Assembly (NCBI RefSeq): GCF_001625195.1
Contig: NC_054389.1
Span: forward strand, 11,900,520 to 11,964,519
Direction of reading: 5' to 3'
DNA from: Drechmeria coniospora
Lineage: Eukaryota > Ascomycota > Sordariomycetes > Hypocreales > Ophiocordycipitaceae
DNA: 64,000 nucleotides
Each line of letters begins with the position of its first letter. Position 1 is the stretch's first letter. Of this stretch, positions 31,511-42,103 are shown one piece after another. The notes below the pieces were generated by a model, which searched no databases, was not told the DNA's origin, and saw only the letters and a list, made by a program, of their open reading frames with translations. The position numbers and the translations under genes are program-made.

Positions 31511-32194
31511 GTCCTCAATGATTAGTCAGCTGGTTTGTTTGGCACCCTACCAGTCACATGGCATTCGGCAATGCGCAAGCAAGCGCTCGAGGGGTGAGCC
31601 AAGAATAAGCGACGGATTTTTCGTCTATTGCATCATACGGCAAGAAATTTCAGGACGATCCGTTTTTCGGTAAACCGACCTGGACGGGATGACTTAGTAT
31701 GTCGGCTCCGGCTCCGGTGGTCGGGCCCGAAGACGGTGGGGAGGATCCCGTGGTGGGGTTCGGGGCATCGGGCATGCGCCGTGGTCCCCACCAACGGCCT
31801 CAACCGGCACGACTTGCACCATCGCTTCATCGACTACTCGTTCGCATAGGGTGCGAGACTATTGGCACCGTCGTCGTCTCCCAAGTGACTTTTGTACCTG
31901 TATTCGAAGGTGGCACCTGAGAAGCAGGTTCGGAGCCTAGCAGCATCATCGCACCAGCCACAGATGAACCATTCACAGGAGTTACCCTGGAGTCGCCGGG
32001 AGTTGCGCACATCTTGTTCGCATGGGTCACACACCTGCGTCACACACATGCGTATTCTCCCCTCTAGGCTACATCCTGCTCAAATTCAAGGCCATTCACG
32101 TATTCCCCATCCATACGACTCGTAATACCCCAAGTATGATGTCACAGTTCGATGCACCCAAGAACGTGCCGAGTGACGCCTCAGTGACGCTTCA

Positions 32195-32510
32195 GGTACG
32201 TACTCTGTGGCTCAACAGCTCATACCAACTGTGCCCGTACTTGCATGGGGCGCAGTACTGCACAGTGCACACCATATTACACAGTGCGCACTAGGGTCAG
32301 GTACTCGAACAGTGAGCGATGCTGCGCACGGTGAGCGGCTCCAAGCACAGACAATGTCGCAGCGCAAGCCACAGGTACCTACAAGTCCTCTGTGGCACAA
32401 CAGCTCATATTACCTGTTGCGCGTGCACTGTACTGTACAGTGCACAATACGGTGCGCAATGGACAGTGTGCACGGCTCCAGGGCACTGAAGCGGTGAGCG
32501 GTGCTGAGTG
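32195..32510. repeat. Diverged duplication with CTCTGTGGC blocks
   Basis: CTCTGTGGCTCAACAGCTCATA (written here in two parts: CTCTGTGGCTCAACAG and CTCATA) at about 32201 recurs as CTCTGTGGCACAACAG CTCATA at about 32387. GTACTG-CACAGTGCACA and a GGTGAGCGG...GCTCC element follow both. The copies are about 187 bp apart and considerably diverged. Confidence 0.7.
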
Positions 32511-32933
32511 CGGATGCTTTGGAAAATCTTGCCAACCACGCAAACCTCCACTCATCATCACTCACGACAGCAACCAGCGACATCATCACGGCCACCCTTG
32601 TGGCAGCACCTGGATTACCAATCAAGCCCTCCCTCCAGCTGGTGGAACTCACCGCGCGGCTATGACCAAGCCCAGCCAAGCGGCCAGTCTGGCCCCCTCG
32701 GATATAAGCGGGGACGGTGGGATGCCGAACCGACTGAAACGGTCAGACGGTTAAGTCGACTGACCGACGGCTTGACTGACCGCCATCGCGCGCGGGACGA
32801 CGTCTGCGCGCGAGCTGTCATGTAACGCTACCGGCGGGCGACGAGAAGAGCGGCCGGGTATAAGAAGCGTGCCGAAGCCCCGCCACCGACGATTGACTTT
32901 TGCTTCGAACCCGCAACGTTGTGTGACGACAGT

Positions 32934-33470
32934 TTGAGCAAGGTACAGAGCAAAACAAGGTCAAGAGAAAACCAAGGCCAAGAGCACACCGAGGTCAAGA
33001 GCAAACCAAGGCCAAGAGCACACCGAGGCCAAGAGCAAACCAAGGCCAAGAGAAAGCAGAGGTCAAGAGCAAACTAAAGCCAAAAGAAAACCGAGGTCAA
33101 GAGCAAACCAAGGCCAGGAGCAAACCGAGGCCCAGAGCAAAACAAGGCCAAACGAAAACCGAGGTCAAGAGCAAACCAAGGCCAAGAGCAAACCAAGACC
33201 GAGAGCAAGCAAGGTCGACAGCAAGCAGCGTCCAGAAAAGTCGAGCATCGAGGCCCAGAAAAGTCGAGCATCGAGGCCCAGAAAAGTCGAGCATCGAGGC
33301 CCAGAAAAGTCGAGCATCGATTGCTTCGAACCCGCAACGTTGTGTGACGACAGCTTGAGCAAGGTCCAAAGCAAACCAAGGCCAAGAGCAAACAAAGGCC
33401 AAGAACAAACCAAGGCCAAGAGCAACCAAGGCCGACAGCAAGCAGCGTCCAGAAACGTCGAGCATCGAGG
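32934..33470. repeat. Composite tandem array upstream of the LigB-type gene
   Basis: Left part: many 17-18 bp units of AGCAAACCAAGGCCAAG with GAGGTCAAG variants (32934-33220). Middle: four 23-bp units CCAGAAAAGTCGAGCATCGA at 33232, 33255, 33278 and 33301. Right: a second copy of the segment TTGCTTCGAACCCGCAACGT (first at 32900, again at 33321), more AGCAAACCAAGGCCAAG units and a final CCAGAAACGTCGAGCATCGA at 33450. It ends about 35 bp before the next ATG. Confidence 0.92.
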
Positions 33471-33506
33471 CCCGTCATTGCTCCACTGAGCGTGCTCAAA
33501 TTCACC

Positions 33507-34446
33507 ATGACCGTTTCGTCTGCTCTCGCGCCCGTCATTGCGCTTTCCCACGGCGGAGGTATGCTCCTTTCTGCACCATCGAGTCACAACGTCCATCGTC
33601 CGTCGCGCTCACCTCTCTCGCTTTGACCCAGGCCCGCTGCCCATCCTCGGCGACCCCGGCCACAAGTCCATCATCTACTCGCTCAAGAAGCGCGTGCCCC
33701 AGATCCTCGGCCTCGGCACGCCGCGCCAACCGCGGGCCATCGTCCTCATCACGGCCCACTGGACGACCGACGTGCCGTCCATCTCGTCGTCGGAAAGCCA
33801 CAAGCTGCTCTTCGACTACTACAACTTCCCGCCGGAAGCCTACAAGCTGGAGTATGCGGCCCCAGGCGCGCCCGACATCGCCGAGCGCATCCGCAAGGCC
33901 TTTACCGACCAGCGGCTCTCGCCGAAGCTCGACGCCGACCGCGGCTGGGACCACGGCGTCTTCGTCCCGCTGACGCTCGTCCTCCCCAAGGCCGACGTGC
34001 CCGTCGTCCAGGTCTCGGTCCTGCGCTCCGAGGACCCCGACGCCCACCTGCGCATGGGCGCCGCCCTCGCCGCCCTGCGCGCCGACGGCATCGCCATCAT
34101 CGGCTCCGGCTTCGCCTCGCTGCACAACCTCGACACCATGCTCTCCCTCCGCTCCGTCCGGCCGGACCAGTGCGCCGCCTTCCGCCGCGACTCGGACGAG
34201 TGGAACGACGCCCTGACGCACGTCGTCACCGCCGCCGACAAGGACGCGAGGTGGACCGGCTTGAAGGCCTGGCGCGCGCTGCCGCATGCGAACCAGATGC
34301 ACCCCCCCAACGGCGGGGAGCACTTTATGCCGCTCATCGTCTGCGCCGGTGCCGCCGGCGAGGAGGAGGCGGCCAAGTATTACAAGGACGACTTTGTCGG
34401 CGTCGACATCTTTACCTACTACTGGGGGGCCGAGCAGGTCGAGTAG
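33507..34446 (+). CDS. Class III extradiol ring-cleavage dioxygenase (LigB/DODA type)
   Basis: A 288-residue non-haem iron dioxygenase related to 4,5-DOPA dioxygenase. Such enzymes open catechol rings; the fungal substrate is not known. Exon 1 33507-33558 and exon 2 33632-34446, with the intron joining SHGGG|PLPILGD. The metal and acid/base residues expected for the family are seen: His in ALSHGGGPLPILGD, His in VLITAHWTTD, His in GWDHGVFVPLTLV, and the late HPPNGGEHFMPLIVCAG. IAIIGSGFASLHNL is also conserved. Length agrees with the family (about 260-300). No signal peptide. The upstream spacer is occupied almost entirely by tandem repeats reaching to within about 35 bp of the ATG, so its promoter is unusual. 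Confidence 0.92.
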
Positions 34447-35069
34447 GCTGCGACGCGTGTGCCGTGCGGGACGAGTCGGATGGGTACCTCGTGGGGGGGC
34501 ATGGGGGTGGCTGGAACGTGTTTTACCATGGACATGGGAACAGTCCCTGGAAGAGACTTTAATCTTTTCCCGAGCGATTTGGTGACGTGGTTTCCCCACT
34601 GCCCATATGCTGTCGCAGCCATTATTCCAAGCCTATGAGACTTTTATCGAGCCTGTGAGACATCTTCCGAGCCTGTGAGACATGCCCTCCTCGTCGGCAT
34701 CAACGACGTCGACGACAAACTGTCTCACACATGACCGAGCCAAGTACTCTGTAGTTCCCACGAGGGTACGCTCGACAGCAGCCGGAGCTGTCCCATGGGA
34801 CATGGTCACGAGTATCGGCAGAGGAGAGAGCAAGAGGGAATGATGCCGTGGCATCGTGGAATCACATCCCGGACGCGCAAGCGGCGCTGCATGAGAGGAG
34901 ACACATGCTCGGAGCGTCCATCACGTGACTAGGCACGGGACGGTTACTGATAGAAGGAAGGGGACGATATAATCTAGGAGAGCTCCCCAGACGCAGCAAG
35001 GGGGAGATATGTAGGAATCAATGCACTCATCGCCTTTGTCCAAAAGGATGTATTCTATGCATTCTCTGA
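34447..35069. other. Convergent spacer
   Basis: About 620 bp between the stops of the LigB-type gene (+) and the arylsulfotransferase-like gene (-). GAGCCTGTGAGACAT repeats twice near 34650-34685. Nothing else is evident. Confidence 0.5.
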
Positions 35070-36917
35070 CTATGCGAGGCACACGACGTTCGATCGTCGC
35101 ACCTCCTTGCCGCCCTGCAGCGCCGCCACCTGGACGCAGGACGACTTGGACGCCGCCACCTCGATGACGGTCTCGAAGCCTCGCTTGGCCGCGCGGCCGA
35201 CCTTGCGCAGCTCGCGCTCGCTGGGCCCGACGTGGACCGTCCAGCCTTCGACGTCCGTCGCGCCGTTCCACGACACGTAGGCCTCGAGCAGCTGCCGGCC
35301 GCCCGTCGTCCCGGCCGCCTCGACGACGAGCGACGGGTCCCACGCGAGCGGCGTCGCGTGCCACTCGGCCTTGAAGGCGCGGTACGACTGCACCTTGTCG
35401 TCGAGGCCCAGACGTCCCTCCCACAGCAGGTCGCCGCCAGGACCGAACTCGCGCACGACGGGGGACGGGCCGTAGCAGAGGAGCTGGTTGCCGTTTGGGA
35501 GCGCCGCGTCGTAGCTCCCTTGGCTGCCGCTGTAAAAGTCGGGCGCGGCGCGCACGTCGCGGAGCACGACGGGCGGCTTCTCGGCGTCGGGTGGGAGGCC
35601 GACGCCGAGGACGAGCCCGCGTGTCGGCATCGTGCCGTTGTCCTGCTCCATGTTGTGGTTGTCAAAGAGGCTGACGGCCATGCCGGCGTCCGAGATGTTG
35701 TGCGCGCGGGCGTCGTGGGCCCATCGAAAGGTGCCGTTGACGGGCACGGGGCCGAAGCTGCCGCCCTCGCCGCTGCCGCTGAGGGTCCACAGGACGCGGC
35801 CATCCTTGCCGGAGACGAGGTAGCAGGCCCAGGTGTGGCGGCTGTTGATGAGGTAGTCGTCGCCGAGCTTCTGGATCGAGTTGATGTGGAAAAAGTCCCA
35901 GCCCTTGCCCTTGGTGCCGTCGCCCATGTACGACTTGACGGGCATGTGGGAGTCGCCGAGTCCGACGTGGTCGAGGGCGCTCCAGCGAAAGAGCACCCTG
36001 CTCGTGGCCGGGTCGATCTCGTAAAAGTGGCTGTCCACGACGTGTCCGTGCTCGGGGCCGCCGAAAGGCCGCAGGTCGGCCGTCGTGATGTTGTACGCCG
36101 TCACGAGGAGGGTGCCCTGCGGCGTCAGGATGTTCTCGTGGTAGTCGACGAGCCCCGGCGCCTTGCGGCCGTCGCGGAGGTCCCAGCGGATGTCGGCGTC
36201 GAGGTCGACGACGCTTTCGTTGTAGTGCCGGTCGAGCATGACGACCCGGCCGTAGCCGCGGCCGATGGTCGTTTCGCCCTGCCAAAAGGTGAGTCGCGGC
36301 TTGCCGGCGAGCTGCTGGACGCGGAAGCCGCTGGTGCCGCGGGTCGCGTTGTAGGCGTAGACGAGCTCGTTGTCCGACGTCAGCACGTACGGCGCGCTCA
36401 TCTCGATGCCACCCTTGCCGCTGCGCGGCTTAGGCGTCACGAACAGGTAGCCGTCGGCGAGGCCGGCGTTGGTGACGGAGACGGACATGTTGGGCGGCAT
36501 CCACGGCGAGCTCTTGAAGACGCGGTGGGGCCATCCGTCGGCGTGCTCGCTCCGGACGACGCTGACGTAGGCGGACGAGTTGAGCGTGGGCAGCCCGGCG
36601 TCGGACGAGTGATGGGAGGGCGCCGCGGAAGAGGAGACGTTGGTCGTCACGTTGGTCGGCACGACGAGCGGCACATGGACCGAGCCCTTGGGCTTGCTGT
36701 TGGTCGGCACGCCCGAGGAGACGTGGGAGACGCGAGAGGGAGACGGTGGGAGGACATTGGACGGCTTCTGAGCCGTGAGAGGCTTGTGGCTAAAGGAGGG
36801 ACCGGCGTGAGACTGGGAGTCGATGCGGAGGAAGACGAGGACGAGGAGACAAGCGGAGAGGGTGGCGAGGACGGGCATCCACCACCGCCGGCCGGCGAGG
36901 ACGAGCGGATGATTCAT
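35070..36917 (-). CDS. Arylsulfotransferase-like (ASST) membrane protein
   Basis: A single-exon protein of 615 residues. An N-terminal signal anchor, MPVLATLSACLLVLVFLRI (residues 14-32), is followed by a Ser/Pro/Val-rich linker and then a large secreted or lumenal domain of the fungal ASST (arylsulfotransferase) family, a predicted beta-propeller. Features include YLFVTPKPRSGKGGIEM, LVYAYNATRGTSGFRVQ, FWQGETTIGRGYGRVVMLD, DYHENILTPQGTLLVTAYN, DFFHINSIQKLGDDYLIN, SRHTWACYLVSGKDGRVLW and DNHNMEQDNGTMPTRG. The conserved His of DYHEN, FFHIN, SRHTW and WAHDA correspond to the residues conserved in the family. There are several N-glycosylation sequons (NVT, NMS, NES, NIT, NGT). Actual sulfotransferase activity in fungal members is unproven. 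ATG chosen at 36917 because the TM anchor follows directly. Confidence 0.88.
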   Translation of the reverse strand: MNHPLVLAGRRWWMPVLATLSACLLVLVFLRIDSQSHAGPSFSHKPLTAQKPSNVLPPSPSRVSHVSSGVPTNSKPKGSVHVPLVVPTNVTTNVSSSAAPSHHSSDAGLPTLNSSAYVSVVRSEHADGWPHRVFKSSPWMPPNMSVSVTNAGLADGYLFVTPKPRSGKGGIEMSAPYVLTSDNELVYAYNATRGTSGFRVQQLAGKPRLTFWQGETTIGRGYGRVVMLDRHYNESVVDLDADIRWDLRDGRKAPGLVDYHENILTPQGTLLVTAYNITTADLRPFGGPEHGHVVDSHFYEIDPATSRVLFRWSALDHVGLGDSHMPVKSYMGDGTKGKGWDFFHINSIQKLGDDYLINSRHTWACYLVSGKDGRVLWTLSGSGEGGSFGPVPVNGTFRWAHDARAHNISDAGMAVSLFDNHNMEQDNGTMPTRGLVLGVGLPPDAEKPPVVLRDVRAAPDFYSGSQGSYDAALPNGNQLLCYGPSPVVREFGPGGDLLWEGRLGLDDKVQSYRAFKAEWHATPLAWDPSLVVEAAGTTGGRQLLEAYVSWNGATDVEGWTVHVGPSERELRKVGRAAKRGFETVIEVAASKSSCVQVAALQGGKEVRRSNVVCLA

Positions 36918-38184
36918 TGCCGGGCGTTGCTGGCCACGTCCTCGTCTCCGTCGAGCAAGGGACGATGGAAGACGAGCATGCTTTCCTCTGCGTACGAGGT
37001 GTTTCGGAGAAGAGGCAGGTCGAGGGGCAAAAAAATCGAGAGGGATGTGTGGCGCGGCGCTTTGGGCAGCGGTCGTGGCGCGGTTTCAGGGGCTCAGCCA
37101 GCACGCCGACGTCGTATTGAAGCCGCTCCACAGGCTGTACGATGTGCTTGGCGGTGATTTGTGTATGAAAAATATAACCAGGGTAGGCATTTCTACGGAA
37201 TACGAAGCAGATAAGTACTGTACTTTTCATAACAATTTGCACGAGTATTGCTCGTCGATCCTAATGGAGCGACATTATTGATAAGATTTGTTTCTCGAAC
37301 GGGAGTCGGTCGTCCGAGGTGTGGGGAGGTTGTTGGTTCCTGATGCGGCCGAGGTAGCCGTTGATGGTGGCGGTAGGGACTCCGTTAGCGCAGTACTTGC
37401 ACACAAAGTACACCAGGACGCGCTCCATGTACCAGTACTCTGTTCTCCGTGCCGCAAGTCAAACCACAAGTACGGGCATCGACGGCATGCAAGTACTGTA
37501 CCTCCCATGGAGCAAGAAAGTACCGCCGACCGACTGGACCATTTAACAAACAACGCAACATCTACTCCGTACTGTACTTGGTCCGTACTCGCCGTCATCT
37601 ACAGTACCATTTACAGTATAGCACTGTACATGTACGTATATGGGCAAATACAGCTGCGTGTACATGTACATCTGCGGAATGTACAACTACCTACAGAGTA
37701 CATTTGCTACACTGCAGCAAGAACTTGCAGCACATGGGCCACGGTGGGGAGTCAACATCGTGACGTTGCCAACGCAGATATTGGTAGAAGCGCCCTCTCA
37801 AATACATGTCCGTCCTCGTCAGGAGCAAGGCGCAAGGCAGATGGGAAGTTGAAGCGTATAAAGACAGAAATGGGGGCGTGAATGGTGGTGAGGTGGCGAA
37901 GATGGGAATGACGTTGCGCCGAGTTGCCAACGACGTGCTCCTCTGTGTACTGTAGTATGACGCCTAGACATGTGGTACATTGATTTGCTAACAAATTGCC
38001 AGGTAACACAAGTACCCTTCGGTTGACCTGCCTGATTCGGTCATGACACGACAGGACCAACAGGCAGCAGAGCATCGTTGGATTACTCGCAGGATGATAT
38101 ACAAGGACGGATGATATGCAAGGACCTAGTCCGTATGAATTGATTATACATTTACGCGTAATCCCGTCGTGCGAGCGTGAGGGT

Positions 38185-38252
38185 GACTCACTCACTCACT
38201 CACTCACCAACTCATCCACTCACCAACTTACCCACTCACCAACTCACTCACT
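38185..38252. repeat. CTCA/ACTCACCAACTC simple-sequence array
   Basis: Four CTCA units followed by ACTCACCAACT-type 11-19 bp units, about 260 bp upstream of the beta-lactamase-like gene. Confidence 0.85.
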
Positions 38253-38338
38253 TATTCGTACCAAGTACTAGTACTTGTTACAAGGTCAAGATACCGACAA
38301 TATACGGTGCGCATTCTCAAGTCTCACTCGTACAAAAC

Positions 38339-38432
38339 GGCAGCCGCAACCCACCGAGTACCTTCAGCACCTGTGCGAGTAAAAAGGCAGCCGCAACCCA
38401 TTGAGTACCTGCCGCACCAGGGCGAGTCCCTG
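38339..38432. repeat. 47-bp tandem duplication in the beta-lactamase-like gene promoter
   Basis: GGCAGCCGCAACCCACCGAG at 38339 recurs at 38386 as GGCAGCCGCAACCCATTGAG, and TACCT...GCACC...GCGAGT follows in both. It lies 80 bp upstream of the ATG at 38513, in the position of a core promoter. Confidence 0.88.
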
Positions 38433-38512
38433 TAAAGGAAGGAAGTGGTTGCCCATTGTAAATAACCTCCTCCTTCCGCCGTCTTCCGTCCTCCTCACCG
38501 CCAAAACACATC

Positions 38513-40286
38513 ATGTCGGCCTCATTTCCTCGCCTTCGCGTCGTCGTCCTCGTCGCCGCCCTCGCGTTCCTGTCTCCCTTTGCCGCGGCGGACCAGAAGC
38601 CGCTGGCCCAGTACGGCAAGGGCAGCGGGAATCCGTTCGCTGACGACTTTGCCCGCTTCGCCAACGAGACGCTGCACCGCTGGCACGTCCCCGGCCTGTC
38701 CATTGCCGTCATCGACGGTCAGGACATCTACGCAAAAGTGCTCGAGCCCCGTCGAATGGCGACCCTCTCGCATCCTCTCCTGGCCGTTTGACTGATCGGC
38801 ACAGGGCTACGGCTTCGCCTCTCTGCCCGCCACGCCGGCGCGCCCCGAGACGTTGTGGTACGCGGCGTCGACGACAAAGGCCTTCACCGGCGCCGTCCTC
38901 TCCCATCTCATCCACGCCGACGAGCACGAGGCGCTCGCCCGAGGCTGGGACACGCCCATCGCCTCCATCATCCGAGACGACTTTGTCCTCCAGGATGAAT
39001 GGGCCACGGCCCACGTGACGCTCGAGGATGCCGTGAGCCATCGTACCGGCATGCCGCGCCACGACATTACGAGTCGCCACCTCGTCGACGGCCGAGCCGC
39101 CCGGCCCCGCGACATCGTCCGCAACCTGCGCAACCTGCCCCTGACGGCCGAGCCCCGCGTCCGCTTCCAGTACTGCAACCTCATGTACGTCGCCCTCTCG
39201 CACGTCGTCGAGACCCTCACCGGCCGCTGGCTCGGCCGCGTCCTCCGCGACACCATCTGGGCCCCCCTCGGCATGAACGCCACCTACTTCGACCTCGACG
39301 ACGCCCTCGCCGCCCCGACGGGCCGGCTCGCCCAGGGATACTGGTGGAGCGACGCCGACGCGGCCTTCCGCGAGGTCCCCCGCATGCCCGTCACCGAGGC
39401 CAGCGGCGCCGGCGCCGTCTTCTCGACCGTCCTCGACTACGCCCGGTGGGTCCGGAGCCTGCTCCGCGAGGCCGGGCCCCTCTCGCCGGCCGTCCATCGG
39501 GACATCAAGACGCCGCGCATCGTCGTCGCCATGCCCTCCAACGGCCGCGACGTCGAGACCTACGGCCTCGGCTGGGAGCGCTCCGCCTACCGGGGCCAGC
39601 CCATGTACACGCACAGCGGCGGCAACCACGGCTTCGGCGCCGAAGTCTACTGGTTTCCCGACATCGGCTACGGCGTCGTGGCCTTTGCGAACACGGCCAT
39701 GACGTCCAACGCCGCCGAGGAGGCCTTGATCTTCGCCCTCGTCGACGCCAAGCTCGGCATCGCGCCCGAGGACCGCGTCGACGTGGACAAAAAGTGAGCC
39801 TCCGTCGCGCCGTCCGACGGCCGTCCGTCCGTGACTGACAGCGCAAGGTGGCGTGACATCATGGCCGGCGCGCAGCACATGCTCGACAACGCCCTCGACG
39901 ACATCTACCCCGACAGGCCCGAGACGCCGGCGCCGGCCACGGTGGCGATGGAAGCCCTCGCCGGCACCTACCACGACCCGGGCTACGGAAACATGACGCT
40001 GCAGGTCGACGTCGACCCCGACGACGCGGCTGAGAAGATTCTGGTCGGGTCCCGCCCAGACGACACGTGGCCCATGGAAATGAAGATGCACCACATCTCG
40101 GCCGACTATTGGATCCTGTTCATGGTCATGCCCCAGAACCCTACCGTGTTCTTCAAGGCCTTTGCCGCCGCCCAGTTCAAGTTTGACGTCGCCGGCCGCG
40201 CAAAGGCCCTCGAGGTGCAATTCCGTCTGACCCGATCCCAAGGGGTGGGCACCGAGGCGCCCGTCGTCTTTCGCAGACTCAACTAA
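38513..40286 (+). CDS. Secreted serine beta-lactamase-like protein
   Basis: A 550-residue member of the class C beta-lactamase/penicillin-binding superfamily; fungal members act as esterases or peptidases rather than on antibiotics. Exons are 38513-38737, 38805-39793 and 39848-40286. A clear signal peptide (VVVLVAALAFLSPFAAA, cleaved near residue 26) suggests secretion. The catalytic motifs are Ser97-x-x-Lys100 in WYAASTTKAF, the Tyr motif in RFQYCNLMYVALSH (YxN) and HSG in MYTHSGGNHGFGAEVYW. Between them lie AVSHRTGMPRHD and PLGMNATYFDLDD, typical of the group. The last exon encodes a lipocalin-like tail (AGTYHDPGYGNMTLQV), common in fungal proteins of this type. Intron 2 has donor AA|GTGAGC and restores KKWRDIM. 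A tandem duplication lies just upstream. Confidence 0.92.
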
Positions 40287-41010
40287 GGTGGCTGCTGCTG
40301 CGTTGAGTCCTTGGCGTGTGATTTGGCCGAGTTTCACGAGCGTTGATTTTAAACTGTACAGAATGAACACTCTGTTTCCATCTGCGAGAAACGACGGGCC
40401 AAGGACTTTCTCCCCAAACCTTGCCATGAAGCTTTGAAGGCTTCCTGGCCGAAGATGCAGTGTACATCCGATCTTGACGACTACTAAGCGACATCAGCAT
40501 CGAGGCACTGTGCCCCTCTCTATCCGCTTCCATGCTGTGGTTCCGTGCTGTGGTTTCCATGCTGTAGTTTCCATGCTGTGGCAGGCGAAAAATTTGCCAG
40601 AATCATTATTTCAATTTCCTCTCCTTCATAGATGGCATCCTCGGTACACACTGCAACTCAAATGATGGCAGCAGTACGGAGTACACAAGCTGCAGAGTCC
40701 ACCCACGTTGACGCATAATTTTTGGACAAAACGCGTACACCATCATTCCATTCAATCCATCCTTATCATTGGCACAACAGACGAGGTAACCCAGATCGAA
40801 GCAAAGGTTGGATGAAGAATGATGGCACTGTGAGGTGACTACGCCCACACCAACTGTAATTGTCATGGCTACTACTTGTAGGCTTGCCTGGCATATCCAG
40901 CTCGCTATGCTTTTCTAGTCGTCACATTGCATTGGCACGCCTCGTCGAAACAACGTCGACCATGATGAGGACTCTAATTAATGATGTATTTTGTAATACT
41001 TTATACGGAG

Positions 41011-41126
41011 TATAGAGCACGGAGTCGGTATAGCACTGCATGGGCATGTACATGTACTTGCAACCAAGTATAGAGCACGGAGTCGGTATAGCACTGCATT
41101 TGCATGTACATGTACTTGCAACCAAG
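41011..41126. repeat. 58-bp tandem duplication
   Basis: TATAGAGCACGGAGTCGGTA begins at 41011 and 41069; each copy ends GCATGTACATGTACTTGCAACCAAG (here GCATGTACATG plus TACTTGCAACCAAG). A third copy begins at 41127 (TATAGAGTACAG) and is cut short. Confidence 0.92.
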
Positions 41127-41360
41127 TATAGAGTACAGTAGGTACCTTCTTACATGTACTCCGTATTGTACAAGTACCTCCATCTTATCCTGCGTGGCGG
41201 CGGGTGGCGGCGGGTGGCGCCTCAAGAGGCGCACTGGCGGGGCGAGCCATCCGAAAGAGGAACCTCGGACGATTGCCGAGGCAAGAGCGGCAGGGACAAT
41301 ACTTGTTGACAGGAGAGGACAGGAGACGGGGCAGTTGGAAACACGGAGTGGAACAAGGAG

Positions 41361-41432
41361 TGACTATTACTATAACGACTAAGATGACTATTACTATAAC
41401 GACTACAATGACTATTACTATAACGACTACAA
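41361..41432. repeat. 24-bp repeat x 3
   Basis: TGACTATTACTATAACGACT recurs at 41361, 41385 and 41409 with a four-base linker. Confidence 0.92.
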
Positions 41433-42103
41433 ATGGAATCAATGCTGGACAGGTTGGGCATGCATAAAGAGAGTGAGAAGCCAACAGCGAAAGGTGCACC
41501 ATCGCCAAGTTCCGTCACCGTCACACAAAGAATGCTCAAACTGGCAACATGACTGGCAACATGCCGAGAAGCTACTCTGCAATTGTACAGCGCGGGTCCT
41601 TTTTCAAATGTTTCAGCTCTTCACACCTGAGGGTTGGGGAGAGCGTAAAGAGATGTGTGAGCAAGGCGGAATCGACTGATGCGTCTGCACCAACTGAGAC
41701 ATGACTCTCGCCACGGGCCAATATACATGCTCGGCCGTCGTGCTCGCTCAGTCCTCGTCAGCTGATAGCAAACACGCAGGTATTCTCCCTCGTCTCCGTA
41801 TCGGCCAGGTCAAGCGCAGCGGCATCCGTCACCGGCGCGCCCCTCCCCAATGACCACGGCCCCAGACCCGTACGATTCGCATCCGTGCTTACCCCGAGCG
41901 GCGCGACGTCAGCCTCGGTGGCCTGGGAACCCCGTTCTAGCCCAAGGATAATGCGGCTCTGACCCAAATCAAGTCGATCGACCGATCGGTGACGGGACCC
42001 TCGCGGTCGCAGATGAGCCGTCCGCAGCACAACAATCATCGACCCCGGCACGGGCGACGAGCTCGACTTGAGAAGTGGCCAGCAAGACGCACTTCGAGGT
42101 CCG

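Larger units (their letters stand above)
30923..33506. other. Repeat-rich intergenic region
   Basis: A 2.6-kb spacer with a 133-bp duplication (31253-31510), a diverged duplication near 32195-32500 and tandem arrays at 32934-33470. Frames here are Leu/Trp/Cys-rich or low complexity and repeat-driven. I see no gene. Confidence 0.55.
36918..38512. other. Intergenic region with small repeats
   Basis: A 1.6-kb divergent spacer. It contains GTACATGTAC and TACTCCGTAC motifs (37430-37720), a CTCACTCA/ACTCACCA simple array (38185-38252) and a 47-bp duplication at 38339-38432. No gene recognised. Confidence 0.5.
40287..42103. other. Intergenic region with several small repeats
   Basis: A 1.8-kb convergent spacer. 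It contains TTCCATGCTGTGG repeats (40529-40584), a 58-bp duplication (41011-41126), TGGCGGCGGG repeats (about 41194-41217) and a 24-bp array (41361-41432). Frames are repeat-driven or uncoded. No gene recognised. Confidence 0.5.

Noticed and set aside
32900..32955. Possible tRNA-derived sequence with TTCGAACCCGC (GGGTTCGAA on the minus strand)
   Set aside because: It resembles a TPsiC box but the required stem is not formed and no acceptor or anticodon arms can be drawn; it is duplicated at 33321 as part of the local repeats.
33074..33538. Leu/Trp/Cys-rich minus-strand frames of about 150 codons
   Set aside because: They are translations of the AGCAAACCAAGGCCAAG array and have no other support.
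35232..37157. 641-codon + strand open frame over the arylsulfotransferase-like gene
   Set aside because: Antisense shadow: Val/Glu/Arg/Asp-rich without domain, opposite to a recognisable protein with TM anchor and sequons.
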